Below are positions 22,987-34,577 of a stretch of 64,000 nt of DNA, piece after piece (position 1 is the first letter of the stretch; each line of letters begins with the position of its first letter). The DNA is taken from positions 8,469,544 to 8,533,543 of the forward strand of contig OY756968.1 of the NCBI GenBank assembly GCA_963580455.1, read 5' to 3'. The stretch comes from Euonymus europaeus (Eukaryota > Streptophyta > Magnoliopsida > Celastrales > Celastraceae). The position numbers and the translations under genes are program-made. The notes below the pieces were generated by a model that worked only from the letters and a program-made list of their open reading frames with translations, was not told the DNA's origin and did not search any database.

Positions 22987-25900
22987 ATGTTAAGTATCTT
23001 ATCTGTTGTGGCGCAGATGGATACTCGTAGGGAGACCCGATCTACTCGCGCTGCGGCAACCCCGGGAGATGGGGGCAGGCGAGGACGACCTAGGGGCCGT
23101 GGTAGGGGCCGTGGTAGAGGAGTGACGCGTGCTACTAGACACACTCCTAGCACTCAGAATTCGGAGCCGGTGAATGATACCAACGAAAGAGTAGAGGAAA
23201 GAGTTGAGGTGGGAGATCCGGGGAGGACTTCCGAGCCAGTATTGCCGGAGGTACAGATTGCCCCGACTAGTACTGGGGGACAACCTGTGACCTTAGAGGC
23301 TTTGACAGGAATTGTGATGAACTTAGTTCAGGTTATACAAGCGCAGACTCAGGCGCAAGTGGTGAGAGCACCAGAAGTCCGAAGTGAAGGACAGGGTTCC
23401 GGGGCTAGTACTGGAGATGGTGCCAGACCAGGACGGGAGATTTATGAGGTTGATCAGTTAAGGAGGACTAGTCCTCCAGTGTTTGATGGCGAGGGAGAAG
23501 GGTACGAAGCCGGTGAATGGCTAAGGCAAATAAGCAAGAGATTTGAATCTCTAGTTCTACCCGATGATCGGAGGATGAAGCTGATCTTTTATTATCTTAA
23601 AGGAGCAGCACATGACTGGTGGGATTCGCTGGATCAGAGAAAGAATGATTTGACTTGGACATCATTTGAAATGTTGTTCATGCAACGATTTGTGCCAGAT
23701 AGCTTCCAATCTGACAAGGCCAGGCAGTACATGGAGTTGGTGTAAACTCCTGATATGACGGTGATGCAATATACCAAGAAGTATGAGGAACTCTATAGGT
23801 TTGGAAAGAAGTTTGCTCTAGATGATTGGAGCAAGACAGAGAGATACCGAGATGGGTTGATTCCTACTATTGGGAAGTTGATGATACCTTCCGGGGTGAT
23901 ATCATATGACAAGGCAGTGGACATGGCTCTTAAGATAGAGCGGGGAGAGCGCAACTCCCGTCAGTACTGGGACATTCAAAAGGGTCGAAAGACCCCAGCT
24001 TCTAGTGGAGGAAGCAGTAGTAGTTAGAAGAGGCAGAAGATAGAACCTCAGATTCAGGGAGGCCAGAGAGGTGGTAGGGACCAGAGACAAAGGCCACGGG
24101 GTGGCAGATTTGCATGTTTCAAGTGCGGAAAGGAAGGGCACAAGAAAGATCAGTGTCCAGTAAAGGGAATTGTGTGCTTTGGGTGTGGTGCGGCTGGCCA
24201 TAGGAGGAATGAATGTCCTCAGGGTGGCAAAACTTCAGATCAATATCATACACCCGGAGTACCACCTTCTGCAATTTCTACAGCCCTTCCCTCCACTGTT
24301 CCATCAGGGGGAAGAGGACGAGGCGGACCTAGGCAGACTCCGCAGCTACAGTCGACCCAGACGCAGACCCGGGCATTTGCATTGGGACATCAGGAGACTC
24401 CTGAACATCCCAACTTCATTGGAGGTACTTTCCTTATTTCAAACTGTTGGGCTAGGGTGTTGTTTGATTCGGGAGCTACAGCTTCATTCATTACTAGTGC
24501 CCTAGCACATTCCTTAGGGTTGGAAATTTCGCCGATAAGGCGTATGTTTACAGTGTCTTCACCATTTGGGTATTTTACTCCTTTAGAAGGGGTAGCATTT
24601 GGGTGTGAGTGTCGATTTGGGGAAGTGGTCTTGAAGGCTGATTTTTATGTGATGGACTTCAAGGATTTCGATGTAATCCTTGGAGCGGATTGGTTGACAA
24701 AGCACCATGGGTTGCTAGATTTTTGGGAGAGGAAAATTACTCTTAGAGTACCCGAGGGTGGGGTGATTCGGTTGAAGGGATCGAAGGGGATTCCTTGTCC
24801 TCATTTCTTAGAAAATCCTTTATACCAGGATTGTGGGATGGCGAGTTTGGTGACATCAGCGCCTAGGGGTGATTTCACAACACCGATTCAGGTGGTGGAA
24901 GAGTTTATGGATGTGTTTCCGGAAGAGTTACCTGGACTGCCTCCAAAGAGAGAAATAGATTTTGCCATCGAGTTGCATCCGAACGTGAAACCAATTTCGA
25001 TTTCTTCTTATCGGATGGCTCCGGCGGAGTTGAAAGAATTGATGATGCAACTAGAAGAGTTGCAAGATTTGGGGTTTATTAGGCCGAGTGTATCTCCATG
25101 GGGTGCACCGGTATTGTTTGTAAAGAAGAAAGATGGGTCGTTGAGAATGTGTATCGACTATCGGCAGCTGAATAGAGCTACAGTGAAGAATAAATATCCA
25201 TTACCACGGATCAATGATTTATTTGATCAGTTGAGAGGTGCCAAGCATTTCTCCAAGATTGACTTGAGGTCAGGATATCATCAATTGCGGATAAGGGATG
25301 AAGATATTCAGAAGACAGCGTTTAGGACTCGATATGGGCATTATGAGTTCTTGGTAATGCCATTTGGGTTGACTAATGCCCCAGCGGTATTCATGGATTT
25401 AATGCAGCGGGTTCTTAAACCGTTTTTGGATAAGTTTGTAGTGGTATTCATAGATGATATCTTGATTTACTCTACACCGGAGGAAGAGCATGGTGAACAC
25501 TTAAGAGTGGTTCTGTCAACTCTGAGAGAGAATCAGTTGTATGCTAAACTTAGTAAATGTGAGTTTTGGGCCACAGAAGTGAAATTTCTTGGTCATGTTA
25601 TTACACAGGAGGGCATAGCAGTTGATTATTCTAAGGTTGAATCCGTTTTGAATTGGAGGAGACCGAAGAATGTGACAGAGATAAGAAGTTTCCTGGGGTT
25701 GGCAGGCTACTACCGAAGGTTCATTAAGGACTTTTCGAGAGTGGCTGCACCCATGACACAATTGACTAAGAAAGGTACACCGTTTGTTTGGACAGACGAG
25801 TGTGAGGAGGCATTTGAAGAGTTGAAGAAAAGGTTGACAACACCTCCTGTATTAGTAGTGCCGGAGAGAGATATAGGCTACCAGGTGTATTGTGATGCAT

Positions 25901-27771
25901 CTGGAGTGAGATTGGGATGTGTGTTGATGCAATGTGGGAGAGTTGTGGAGTATGGCTCTAGATTGCTGAAGACACATGAGAGGAATTACCCAGTTCATGA
26001 CTTAGAACTCGCAGCAGTAGTATTTGCTTTGAAGCAATGGCGGTATTATCTCTACGGAGAGAGGTTTGAAGTCTTTTCAGATCATAAAAGCCTCAAGTAC
26101 TTATTCACTCAAAAGGAGTTGAACTTGCGACAAAGGCGGTGGATGGAATACTTGGAGGATTTCGACTTTAATTTGCAATACCATCCCGGTAAAGCAAATG
26201 TAGTGGCGGATGCGTTGAGCCGGAAACTTGGGTTGGCTAGTTTGGCGTTGCACGAATGGGAGATTGTTGAGACAATCAACCAATTTGGGTTGGAATTGAG
26301 GAGTGAGGAAGAAAAAGTATACTTGGGTAGTATAACTTCGAGACCACAGATGGTTCAAAAGGTTATGGATGCGCAGAACGGTGATCCCTCCTTTGATGTG
26401 ATTGATGAGAGTTCAGGATGGGTTCGTGGGATTGACGGTGGAGTGAGATATGTTGGGAGGTTGATAGTTCCCGATGATGAGGAACTACGGCCAGAGATCT
26501 TGAAGGAGGCACGCCATTCATGGTTTGCCATGCATCCTGGGGTTACAAAAATGTATCAAGATTTAAAAAGGAACTTTTGGTGGAAGGGGATGAAGGCCGA
26601 TGTGGCCAGGTATGTGGCGAGGTGTCTGACTTGCCAACAGGTGAAAGGTGAACATCAAAAGCCGGCGGGGTTGTTACAACCACTACCGGTAGCGCAATGG
26701 AAATGGGAGATGATCACTATGGACTTTGTGACGGGGTTTCCAATGACTGAGAAGAAATATGACACGGTGTGGGTGATAGTGGATCGATTGACCAAGTCGT
26801 CACACTTTCTACCAATGAACAAGACAGATTCATTGGAATCCTTGAGTAGCTATTATGTGAGAGAGATTGTAAAGTTGCATGGAGTGCCATTATCTATTGT
26901 GTCAGACCGGGACCCACGGTTCACTGGTAGATTCTGGAGCAGTTTGCAAAAAGCTTTGGGTACGAAGTTAGATTTTAGTACGGCATACCATCCTCAGAGT
27001 GATGGGCAAAGTGAGAGAACTATCCAGATACTGGAGGACATGCTTAGAGCATGTGTGGTAGATTTTGGAAAGAGTTGGGACCGATACATATATTTGGCAG
27101 AGTTTGTGTACAACAACTCATTCCAACGTAGTATCGGTATGGCTCCATTTGAGGCGCTATATGGGAGACCTTGCAGATCACCATTGTGTTGGGCTGAGGT
27201 CGGGGAAAAAGTGATTTCAGGACCGGAATTGGTCAAAGAGGCTCAAGAGCGAGTTGAGGAGGTTAGGAGGCGGCTTGTCACCGCACAGAGTCGTCAAAAG
27301 TCATATACTGATAATAGAAGAAGACCGTTGGAGTTTGCGGTGGGAGACAAGGTATTCCTTAAGGTTAGTCCGAGACATGGCGTTCAACGGTATAGTAAAC
27401 AGGGGAAGTTAGCACCAAGGTTTGTGGGACCATTTGAAATTCTAGAAATGGTGGGACCGGTAGCATATCGGTTGGCTCTGCCACCTAAGCTAGAAAGGGT
27501 TCATAATGTATTTCATGTCTCTATGCTCCGGAAGTATGAGCCGGACCCTACACATGTATTGGATTGGACCACCTTGGAGGTTGAAGAAGATGGGAGCTAT
27601 ACTCTTCAACCGGTTAAAATCTTGGACCGTCAAAATAAGGTCACGAGAACGAGTATAATTCCTTTGGTAAAGGTGAAGTGGATGTACCATGGTACGGAAG
27701 AAGCAACTTGGGAGTTAGAGTCTCGTATGATGGACAAGTACCCGACTTTGTTCAAAAATCCATGTACATAA
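22987..27771 (+). pseudogene. Gag-pol polyprotein of element F, one frame with two nonsense codons
   Basis: One frame of 1,594 codons, stopped only by TAA at 23743-23745 and TAG at 24025-24027; both sit where Gln fits the family. Order: Arg/Gly-rich N-terminus; gag core (about residues 150-330); two CCHC knuckles ([14 protein letters not shown] about 377, [14 protein letters not shown] about 397); aspartic protease DSGA at 24466; RT with CIDYRQLN and intact FIDD at 25447-25458; RNase H from about 25876; integrase with HHCC zinc finger (26512-26640) and D, D, E near 26720, 26905 and 27012; a GPF motif (27425); chromodomain (about 27600-27760). Downstream of the second stop, 24172-27771 is uninterrupted. 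It could encode copy-and-integrate functions only with readthrough or in relatives lacking the stops. Confidence 0.95.
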
Positions 27772-27796
27772 CTAAATTTCGGGACGAAATTTGTTT

Positions 27797-27809
27797 AAGG
27801 GGGAAGGGA
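27797..27809 (+). other. Polypurine tract of element F
   Basis: AAGGGGGAAGGGA lies directly before the 3' LTR. Confidence 0.9.
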
Positions 27810-30011
27810 TGTGAGATCCCGACCCAAAAATATTATGTTTGGTTAAATTTTAAGTAATAAGTTATTGGAAAAATGAGTTCGAAGAGATAACGGACCATTG
27901 GAAGTGTATAAGACCCTAAAAAAAAAATAGTTTTGCGCTTGGTTCGGTAAATGGGTCATAACTTTTAGTGTACATGTCCGTTTCGGGCCCATAATATATC
28001 AAATCGAAGCTTAGACCGAGACGGAAACTAAATTTGAGAAAAAAACTGGGTTCTATGAACAGTAATCCGTCCGGACGGATAATTGGGCGTCCAGACGGAT
28101 ATGCCTAACCGGAAGGCAGAAAGGTTCTGTGAATAGTGATCCGTCCGGACGGATAATAGGGCGTCCGGACGGATATGCCTAGATTCAAACCAGTGGGTTA
28201 CATGAAGAGTAATCCGTCCGGACGGATGCTTAGGGCGTCCGGACGGCTATCGGGAAGTCAGTTTTTAAGAAACAGAGAGACATTTCTGGACATTACCAAC
28301 ACTTGGAGAGCCGGAGAAGAGAGAGAAAGAGTGAGAAACTTAGAGAGAGAAGGAGATTTGTTGAGGTTCTTGCTTGGTTTTCCATGGATTCATGAAGCAT
28401 GTCAAGAATCAAGGTGGAATCAAGGAAGATGTGAAGGTTTGAGGTGAGTTTTCATAGTTTTGGAATTCTAGGGTTTTTCCTAGATTTGTTTGATTCTTTA
28501 ATAGATGGAAGGTAAGGCTTAGATATGTTGATTATAGGTTGATTTTTGATGTATATGTAGATTGGTTTGTGATTTGGAGTAGAGTTGAGCTTGGGTTGAG
28601 TTTCAAGGATTTTGGAGAAATTTCTAGAGAGAGAAGGTGAGTAATTTCGAATTTATTGATTTAATTGATGTTTATATGAGTTGTTGGTTGTTTATTGATG
28701 TATGAATGGGTTCGGTTTCGCCACATTGTTAGGTTTGGGAAATCGGAACCCTAGGAACGTAATTGTGAATTTTGTGGTAAATTGCTCAACAAGAGGTAGG
28801 GATTCTTACCCCATTTTCTATCGTATTGTTCTTCTCTAAAGGGCGGTTTAAATTCTTCATTGGTCTTTATTATTTGTGTTCTTGCCTAAATTGTTTCTTA
28901 GGAAGAACGAACCTTGTTGTTGGTTATTGATGAATTTGCATACCCTTTGAATGCTTAATCATCTATTGGGCGTCATAAACCTCGTTCATGCATCATGTAG
29001 TTATGTATATATATAGGATTGTTATATATACGAGCTTATTTTGCATGACATTATTGGACATGAATTATAGATGCATTGGGTCTACGAGTATGGACTCGTA
29101 GTATCCTTAGGTTATACTTTGTGATGATGTTGGATACCGAATGGGCACATTGTTGCCGGAAGTCGGGATTTCCATGGTGTAGATGCACCTATAGTCGTTC
29201 CGGGGCAAAGTGCAAGGGTTCCGATGATTTTCCGGAATATTCGTTGACTAGTGCCAGGCGCTGTAGGGTGTAGCCCGAGGTTATACATTGTTGTGACATT
29301 TTAGGATGTCATGTTGCTGCATTGAGCTTGTTTCAACATTCAGCCTTTACGTTCTTATGATTCATTTTATTTTCCCTACTGAGCCTCCTGCTCACCCTAT
29401 TTCTTTTCTATATCCTTCAGGTGAGACTGGTGCTGAGAACCAGGCTGCGGATCAGTAGGAGGCATCGTGACATGGAAGGCCACCCTAGGAGCACTAGGAT
29501 ATATATTTGGTTGTTTGAGAACCTTGGTTATGAATTAAGTACATGTAGTACTTTTATTGGTTGACTATTATGTTGCTTAAATACCTTTTCGGTATGTTTG
29601 ATGGATGGTCGGGAGGTATGCCGTGTGATTGGGACTCTCGTACCTAGATATAGGACCTTGGGTCCGGATTGATAGACTTTGATAGTCTATGATGATATTA
29701 TTGATATGATTATGTTTTGCTTATTGATTGCATGTGATTAGGAGGCCTGAGGCCCTGCCTAGTGTGTGAATGTGGATAGATGGCCAGAGGCCTGTTAGGC
29801 TGCGGAACTTCTCTGATTATTATTGATTATCTTTTCCGTGTTAAATGAGATGTGACTCTAGGCTGGCACCCTCCGATATACGGGGAGGTGCTGTCGGATT
29901 TCTATTAGAATCCGGGGTTAGGTTGGCGTGTGGTGAGGTCCTTAGTGACGTGGCACATGCCTAAAGTGGCGCTCCCGGCTCAGTGCGTGAATTTCGGGTC
30001 GGGGCGCCACA
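27810..30011 (+). repeat. 3' LTR of element F
   Basis: 2,202 bp, nearly identical to the 5' LTR. Differences found: four substitutions (in the stretches near 28028, 28055, 28257 and 28973) and length changes in two A runs and one TA run. It ends GCGCCACA before AGACC. Confidence 0.96.
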
Positions 30012-30363
30012 AGACCGATTATCAATAATTGTTGGTAATTACGGATTATTAAGTCAATGGAGTGGAATTGGATAGGTGATGGTGAAATTAGGAACCCTAG
30101 TCCTTAGTCAATCGATTAATATAATCTGTCACTATTGTTCGTTTACATCTTAAAGAACTTCTTTAGAATATAAGTTCTTGTTACATTGTTTATGTTAGTG
30201 TTAATCAAACCAAAACAACTTATTCGATTCTCCAAATAGCGCTAGTGTTAATCATAACGGATACTCATCAACTGTTAACTCAATCCTCATGGGAACGATA
30301 ATCTATTCATCACTTTATTACTTGTGCGATTTGTGCGCTTGCAAATAAGTCTCATCAAGTTTT

Positions 30364-30381
30364 TGGAGCCGTTGCCGGGGA
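30364..30381 (+). other. Primer-binding site of element G (tRNA-Asp type)
   Basis: TGGAGCCGTTGCCGGGGA, six bases after the LTR end, matches the Athila-type PBS complementary to tRNA-Asp except for one base. Confidence 0.8.
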
Positions 30382-30479
30382 TTGACGCAACATGTTTTGT
30401 TGATATTCGTATAGGTTAACTTTGGTACTAATTTGGATTTTATTTTTGTTCTACTACCTCAGGTACTCTTATCTTGTTT

Positions 30480-31978
30480 ATGAGCTTGGATTTGAGTGGT
30501 TTGGATCCAGAGATTGAAAGAACGTTGAGAGTTATTCGAAGAAGGCACGGGCAAACTGTGAGCCAAGAAGAAGCTATGGCTGAAAATTGAAACAGAGAGC
30601 CTCCTGCGCAAGTGAATCCTCATGGAGTGAATCCCGACATAGCTGAGCATGTTGGAGGGGTGAACCCAGTTGTTGGTGACAATAATGGAGTAGTGGGTCC
30701 AGTGTTGAGAACACTTCGTGATTATGCCATGCCTACGATGGATGCATCTCCTTCTAGCATTCTTTGTCCAACAATTTCAGCAAATAACTTTGAGATCAAG
30801 CCGGCGCTTATCACTATGATTCAAAATTCAGCAATGTATTGTGGTCTTCCTCCGGAGGAACCGAATAACCATCTCATGTCATTCTTGGAGATTTGTGACA
30901 CTGTCAAATATAATGGTGTTCCAAGAGATTCAATTCGATTGATGCTTTTTCCTTTCTCTCTTAAGGACAAGGCGAAAGCTTGGTTATTGGCACAACCACC
31001 ATCATCTATCACAACTTGGGAAATCCTTGCACAAAAATTCTTGGCAAAGTTCTTTCCTCCCTCGAAGACTGCAACAATCCGCAATGAGATTTTAAATTTC
31101 AACCAGCGTGATCAAGAGCCTTTTAATGAGGCATGGGATAGAGTCAATGAGACTTTGAGAAGATGCCCTCACCATGCCATTCCAGAGTGGCTACAACTCC
31201 AAACATTCTACAATGGCCTGAACTTTTCTTTAAGATCAACGGTAGATGCTGCAGCAAGAGGATCTTTGCGTAAGAAGACTCTACCAGAGGCTCAAGAGCT
31301 ACTTGATGAAATAGCTTCAAATTGTTGTCTATGGCCAACTGAGAGACTTGCACCGACTAGGCCAGCTGGAGTTTATGATGTTGATGCTATCACAAATTTA
31401 AATGCACAATTGGCCACTATGTCAAAGAGGTTGGATACATTGAGTGTCAATGCAGTGTAATTTAATCCGGGACCTCAGAATCAGTTGGGGGTATGCAAGG
31501 GTCTTCAAGCATATGTTGTGACTATTGCAATGGAAATCATGTAAGTGCAGACTATGAAGCCAGAAATCCTTTTGCTAAAGATGAACAAGCAAATCAAATC
31601 GGGAGTTTCAGCAGGCAACGCAATGACCCCTATTCAAACTTCTACAATCCGGGGTTTAGAAACCATCCAAACTTCTCTTGGAGCAATAACCAAAATGTTC
31701 AGAACCGGCCTCCAAACTACCAACCCCAAGAGAAGAAGCCAGATTTGGAAGGGATAATTGCTCAGTTAGTAGGGAACATAAATAGTCTCTCATCTAACAC
31801 AAATCAGTTCATTACCAAGATGGACCAGTTCATGAGCAAGACAGAGACTACGCTTCAAAATCAAGGAGCGTCCATTCACAATCTAGAGGTCCAAGTTGGA
31901 CAATTGGCTACTGCTTTGAGTGGAAGAGAGAGAGGTGGTTTTCCTAGCCAAACTGAGGAGAATCCCAAGGAAAAATAA
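30480..31978 (+). pseudogene. Gag of element G (broken)
   Basis: Starts at ATG 30480 (MSLDLSGLDPEIERTLRVIR). An in-frame TGA at 30588-30590 stops it at codon 37; the frame then stays open to TAA at 31458. That part carries the retrotransposon gag core, with SLKDKAKAWLLAQPP and WEILAQKFLAKFFPPSKT (about 30960-31075). After a frameshift, 31493-31978 continues with a zinc knuckle CDYCNGNH that lacks its last Cys and a coiled-coil-like segment with repeated Asn/Gln. It would form the virus-like particle coat if intact. Confidence 0.88.
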
Positions 31979-33174
31979 CAAATACATGCCATCACCTTGA
32001 GGAGTGGTAATCTAGTCAAGACATCTGTGGATTTAGAAGCTGAGAAGGCTGAGAAGAAAAATATTGAAGTTGAAAAATTAGCAGAAAAATTGGTGATCGA
32101 TCCCCCTCCAAAATAAGCAAATACTGGAAAATTGACAGATTCTTTGGTGATCAATCCCCCAACACTGGTGATCGATCCCCCTGTGCAAAAATAGAGTATT
32201 GGGTCAAGACAGCCCAGATTTGCAATTGAACATGATTGGCCTGGTAGTTCAAAACCTGAACCTCCCGTTAAAGCTTATGTTCCACCAATTCCTTTCCCTC
32301 AACGGTTGAAGAAAAACAATGTTGATGCTAAGTTCTCCAAGTTCTTGGATATATTCAAGAAACTTCAAATTAATATTCCTTTTGCCGAGGCTTTGGAGCA
32401 AATGCTTAGCTATGCTAAGTTCATGAAAGAAATCTTGTCCAAGAAGCGGAAGCTAGGAGAGCATGAAAAAATTCAATTAACTTAAGAATGTAGCGCCATC
32501 GTCCAACGTAAGCTTCCAATCAAGCAAAAAGATACGGGAAGCTTCACTATTCCATGCACTATTGGAACTACATTAATCGAGGATCTCTTTGTGATCTAGG
32601 GTCTAGCATCAACTTGATGCCACTGTCGGTTGCTCAGCGTATTGGGTTGAAGGAAATTAATCCAACAACAGTGTCATTACAAATGGTTGATCGATCGATA
32701 ATATACCCTTGGGGTATAGTTGAGGACGTCTTGGTTAAGGTGAGCAAGGTTGTATTCCCTGCTGATTTTCTCATTATAGAGATGGAAGAAGACACAAATA
32801 TTCCTATCATTTTGGGTCGACCTTTCCTTAGTACTGGGCGATCTTTAATTGATGTGGAACAAGGAAAGCTAACTTTGAGAGGGGCGGAGGAGCATATGAC
32901 ATTTAAAGTCTTTGAAACACATAACTGTTCAATGGATTCGCAGTCATGTTTTCATGTGGATGCAATATACCTGATCATTCCTGAAAATTTTCTGAAAGCA
33001 ACTCCATGCAATCCAGAGAAATCCTGTCTAGTCCAAGCCATCAAAATTGTGCATGAGGATCAAAAAGCTATTCCAAAAGCTGAAATTGTTGTTGAAGCAT
33101 CTAAGGTTAACAAAGTCAAGAAGCTGAAAAAGAAAAAGAAAAAGAAAAAGACTGTTATTTTTGAGAAGGGATGA
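31979..33174 (+). pseudogene. Protease region of element G, pol deleted after it
   Basis: A frame with stops (32110, 32190 region) leads to 32554-33174. There LCDLGSSINLMPLSVAQRIG is a retropepsin-like motif in which the usual DLGAS reads DLGSS, and IILGRPFLSTGRSLIDV is the typical C-terminal half. It ends in a poly-Lys stretch (KKLKKKKKKKK at about 33118-33150). After this the RT domain should begin, but the sequence jumps to material that normally follows integrase. Catalytic ability is doubtful because of the altered motif. Confidence 0.82.
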
Positions 33175-33584
33175 GTGAATACATGTGCTAACCATGTGAC
33201 ATATGTTCCACCAAATTTCATACCAAAGAGGCCATCACATGGATAATATACCATCACTCCCAGGGATCCTGGTTGAAGTTGCAACAAGAAGTCGAGCCAT
33301 GGACTATAAACAAAGGCGCTTGTTGGGAGGCCACCCAACCGGGGTAAATTCTTTCCTTTTAATATTATGTTTTAGCATCTTGTGTGTTTAACTTTGTGTC
33401 ATTCATGTACAGGGAAAATAAGTTCAATTGCAAGTGATTTCGATTCCATTGTGGGTGATCGATCCCATGCTCAAAAAAAAAAAAAAAAGAACACCTTTAC
33501 TCGGGCACACAACACACCTCTCCTTCATTTCTGTACTTTGCCTCCCACGCTCAGTACCACCGCTTCTGACAATCAACATTCTGT

Positions 33585-34577
33585 ATGCCTCATCCCCCAT
33601 GTGCCGCCGATCCCACTTCCTCTTCTCCGATGGCTTTGTTCACTCAGGCCACCATCGTTCCCGAGAAACGAATCGATTCTTACATCCTGAATGAACCTCG
33701 AAATCAATGGGCGCTGAGCTACCTTTGTGATCATTCTTTATTGTTCTTTGTCCAACCAGATCCAGCCGATGATTACCCAGTGTATCCTGATCTAGTTCGC
33801 TCCTTTTATCACACTCTCATGAAATTACCACACTTCCCTGGAGCTCCACCCACTTACCAGGTTACTGTCGCTGGTATTCAGCTTCAATTTACATCATCTG
33901 ATGTTAGTCTTTGCTTAGGCTTCCCGCCTACTTCTGCTGTGGCCCAAGGTTTTCAGCCGCCCATCTCAATTTCCATAGAGGAAATGATTAATGATATGTG
34001 TCAAGGGCAGCACGATCGCGATCCTACTGCTACACGTCGATCTTTTTTACCACCCAAGATGTGGATGATTGATGATGCACTACGAAGCAATCTTTGTCCT
34101 ATTGGTCATAGTCAACAACGACGAGGCCAAATTCTGTCTGTGTTATACCACATATGGAGAGGCGTATGGTTTGACCTAGGCTTGAATTACATGGAGAGTG
34201 TTCTAAAGGCGAAGGTGTTTGTGACACAAAGACCAACCAAGGTTGGAAATCTGTATTTCCCAAGGCTCATCACCCGTTTACTATACTATAAAGGCATCCT
34301 CCCTCCTCGCACTTACCTATCTTCCGCTTATCCAGTCACTGTTCTGGAAAAATATACTCGGCATCAAAGTACTTCTCACATGTCCACCATTGCTAGGAGA
34401 CGACGCACACCCCGACTTTCTGTTGCATCCTCCTTGGACGCATCTGACTCTTTTGCTGTTGACCCACCACCCAATCCTTACATCCAGGACATGATAGGCC
34501 GCTTGCATCGGCTGGAGACTGGTCAGCAATGCCTCGAATATAAGCTCAATAGACTCCTGGATATGATGCGCAACTAA
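33585..34577 (+). CDS. Env-position ORF of element G (Athila-type accessory protein)
   Basis: An uninterrupted 330-codon frame between the pol deletion and the 3' LTR, the slot where Athila elements carry an env-like gene. An inner ATG at 33630 (MALFTQATIVPEKRID) could be the true start. Visible features: a globular central part with YPVYPDLVRSFYHTL and VTVAGIQLQFTSSDVSLCLG, an Arg-rich segment (RRRRTPRL, about 34398), and a C-terminal helix with regular Leu spacing. I see no convincing signal peptide or membrane span, so it is not a classical envelope protein. It resembles what databases call a putative plant transposon protein. Function unknown. Confidence 0.75.
   Translation: MPHPPCAADPTSSSPMALFTQATIVPEKRIDSYILNEPRNQWALSYLCDHSLLFFVQPDPADDYPVYPDLVRSFYHTLMKLPHFPGAPPTYQVTVAGIQLQFTSSDVSLCLGFPPTSAVAQGFQPPISISIEEMINDMCQGQHDRDPTATRRSFLPPKMWMIDDALRSNLCPIGHSQQRRGQILSVLYHIWRGVWFDLGLNYMESVLKAKVFVTQRPTKVGNLYFPRLITRLLYYKGILPPRTYLSSAYPVTVLEKYTRHQSTSHMSTIARRRRTPRLSVASSLDASDSFAVDPPPNPYIQDMIGRLHRLETGQQCLEYKLNRLLDMMRN

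Larger units (their letters stand above)
20642..30011 (+). mobile_element. Young Tekay/Del-type chromovirus (element F)
   Basis: A 9.4-kb Ty3/gypsy element with 2.2-kb LTRs, target duplication AGACC, an initiator tRNA-Met PBS, a purine tract and a complete set of domains ending in a chromodomain. Hand comparison of the LTRs finds four substitutions plus three short-repeat length changes, about 99.8% identity, so insertion was very recent. The large LTRs, domain order and C-terminal chromodomain fit the Tekay/Del clade. Two nonsense codons interrupt the gag-pol frame. Confidence 0.96.
19628..30357 (+). repeat. 5' LTR of element G, split by element F
   Basis: LTR parts are 19628-20641 and 30017-30357 (1,355 bp in all), against 1,339 bp for the 3' copy. 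The first 140 bp match the 3' LTR at about 96%. AGACC at 20637-20641 and 30012-30016 is the duplication around element F. Confidence 0.92.

Noticed and set aside
23743..24027. Stops in element F as programmed recoding sites
   Set aside because: No readthrough context (for example CARYYA after the stop) is evident, and two stops in gag fit point mutation better. Left open in the findings only as a refutable alternative.
33118..33150. Poly-Lys tail as a functional nuclear signal
   Set aside because: It lies at a deletion joint in a dead protease frame and is an A/G run; no reason to assign function.
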